Origin: Sphingobacterium sp. UBA5670
GTDB taxonomy: Bacteria; Bacteroidota; Bacteroidia; Sphingobacteriales; Sphingobacteriaceae
DNA: 64,000 nucleotides
Direction: 5' to 3'
Assembly: GCF_002420705.1 (NCBI RefSeq)
Contig: NZ_DIIM01000021.1
Location: forward strand, 1 to 64,000
In this document: positions 63,623 through 64,000 of the stretch, one piece after another
How positions within the stretch are numbered: the stretch's first letter is position 1
Layout of the letters: every line of letters starts with the position of its first letter
Translations under genes and position numbers: made by a program
Notes under the pieces: model-generated
Databases searched by the model: none
What the model was told of the DNA's origin: nothing
What the model saw: only the letters and a program-made list of their open reading frames with translations

Positions 63623-64000
63623 ATGAATAAGAAAAATATCTGTATTCCATTTTGTTTTCTTGCAGCATTCGCTGCACATGCACAAAAGAAACCATTGGAT
63701 CATACGGTATATGATAGTTGGCAAAGCATATCATCTCCCTATATCAGTAAATCTGGCAAATTTGTTCTATTTCAAGTAAGCCCGCAAGAAGGTGACAATC
63801 AGCTGCTTCTAAAAACCAAAGAAAATAAAGAACTCGTTCAAATTCCCCGCGGATATAATGGAAAACTTACAGATACCGAAAATCATTTAATAAGTTTGAT
63901 TAAGGCGCCTTTCGCAGCAACTCGCGAAGCAAAAATCAAAAAAAAGAAGACTGAAGACCTTCCAAAGGATTCATTGGCGATCTACAATTTAACAAACTCA
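63623..64000 (+). CDS. S9 family peptidase (prolyl oligopeptidase-like), 5' part only
   Basis: An open reading frame that runs off the window at 64000, 126 codons seen. It begins with a signal peptide (NKKNICIPFCFLAAFAAHAQ) and continues KKPLDHTVYDSWQSISSPYI, then SKSGKFVLFQVSPQEGDNQL. That opening is typical of Bacteroidota S9 peptidases: a start of the N-terminal propeller with 'YDxWxSI..P.IS..GK' and a 'PQEGD' turn. The catalytic alpha/beta-hydrolase domain lies beyond the window, so activity cannot be checked. It is divergent from the SIMPL gene. Confidence 0.7.
   Translation, partial: MNKKNICIPFCFLAAFAAHAQKKPLDHTVYDSWQSISSPYISKSGKFVLFQVSPQEGDNQLLLKTKENKELVQIPRGYNGKLTDTENHLISLIKAPFAATREAKIKKKKTEDLPKDSLAIYNLTNS

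Overview
The window looks like a chromosomal segment of a Bacteroidota bacterium, most likely Sphingobacteriaceae (Sphingobacterium or a close relative). The reasons are a SusC/SusD pair, several SusC/D-era lipoproteins, few purine-rich ribosome binding sites, promoters of the TTG-N21-TAnnTTTG type, and protein families typical of that group (YaiO barrel, DUF5690 transporter, LytS/LytTR pair, two-domain SusD_2 lipoprotein). The genus is an inference. No prophage, insertion sequence, CRISPR array or rRNA operon was seen; there is one tRNA.

Layout. 0-12.4 kb: mixed housekeeping and accessory genes: an SMP-30 lactonase, the remnant of a SWIM zinc-finger gene, a large GAF protein, a dihydrofolate-reductase-like enzyme, a TspO-like membrane protein with an SRPBCC partner, a GrpB protein, a drug/metabolite exporter and a GH78 alpha-L-rhamnosidase. 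12.5-18.6 kb: a TPP-riboswitch-controlled thiamine operon, thiS-thiC-tenI-like-thiE-thiG-thiH-thiF. 18.7-28.7 kb: a candidate envelope-polysaccharide locus: a TPR plus outer-membrane barrel protein (YaiO family) converges on a leftward four-gene operon of hybrid histidine kinase, single-domain response regulator, membrane-anchored HEAT-repeat protein and a 1140-residue fusion of a processive family-2 glycosyltransferase with an LtaS-like phosphotransferase. This is the best candidate here for an undescribed system.

29-44 kb: an amine-oxidase-type FAD enzyme, DUF5690 transporter and XRE-cupin regulator; a GH16 glucanase lipoprotein; a quinone-detoxification-like operon (ring-cleaving dioxygenase, GNAT, esterase); a Gfo/Idh/MocA oxidoreductase; a cold-shock protein with a DEAD-box helicase; a CPA2 antiporter; a LytS/LytTR pair. 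44-52.6 kb: acyl-CoA catabolism. A thiolase, an acyl-CoA dehydrogenase and a FadB/FadJ-like protein sit beside prpB-prpC-prpD, so beta-oxidation and disposal of the propionyl-CoA it makes are encoded side by side. 53-64 kb: a SusC/SusD pair, the PrfH/RtcB ribosome rescue and repair pair, a double-aspartate protease with a PDZ domain, two blocks of 11-bp phased repeats, tRNA-Leu(CAA), a SIMPL-domain protein and the start of an S9 family peptidase that runs off the window.

Structure not explained by genes: three intergenic arrays with an 11-bp unit but unrelated unit sequences (about 3930-4039, 62165-62263, 62343-62452); a hairpin that buries the thiS start codon; an 18-bp inverted repeat lying exactly between the -33 and -7 elements of prpB; and an orphan rightward terminator near 34.08 kb.
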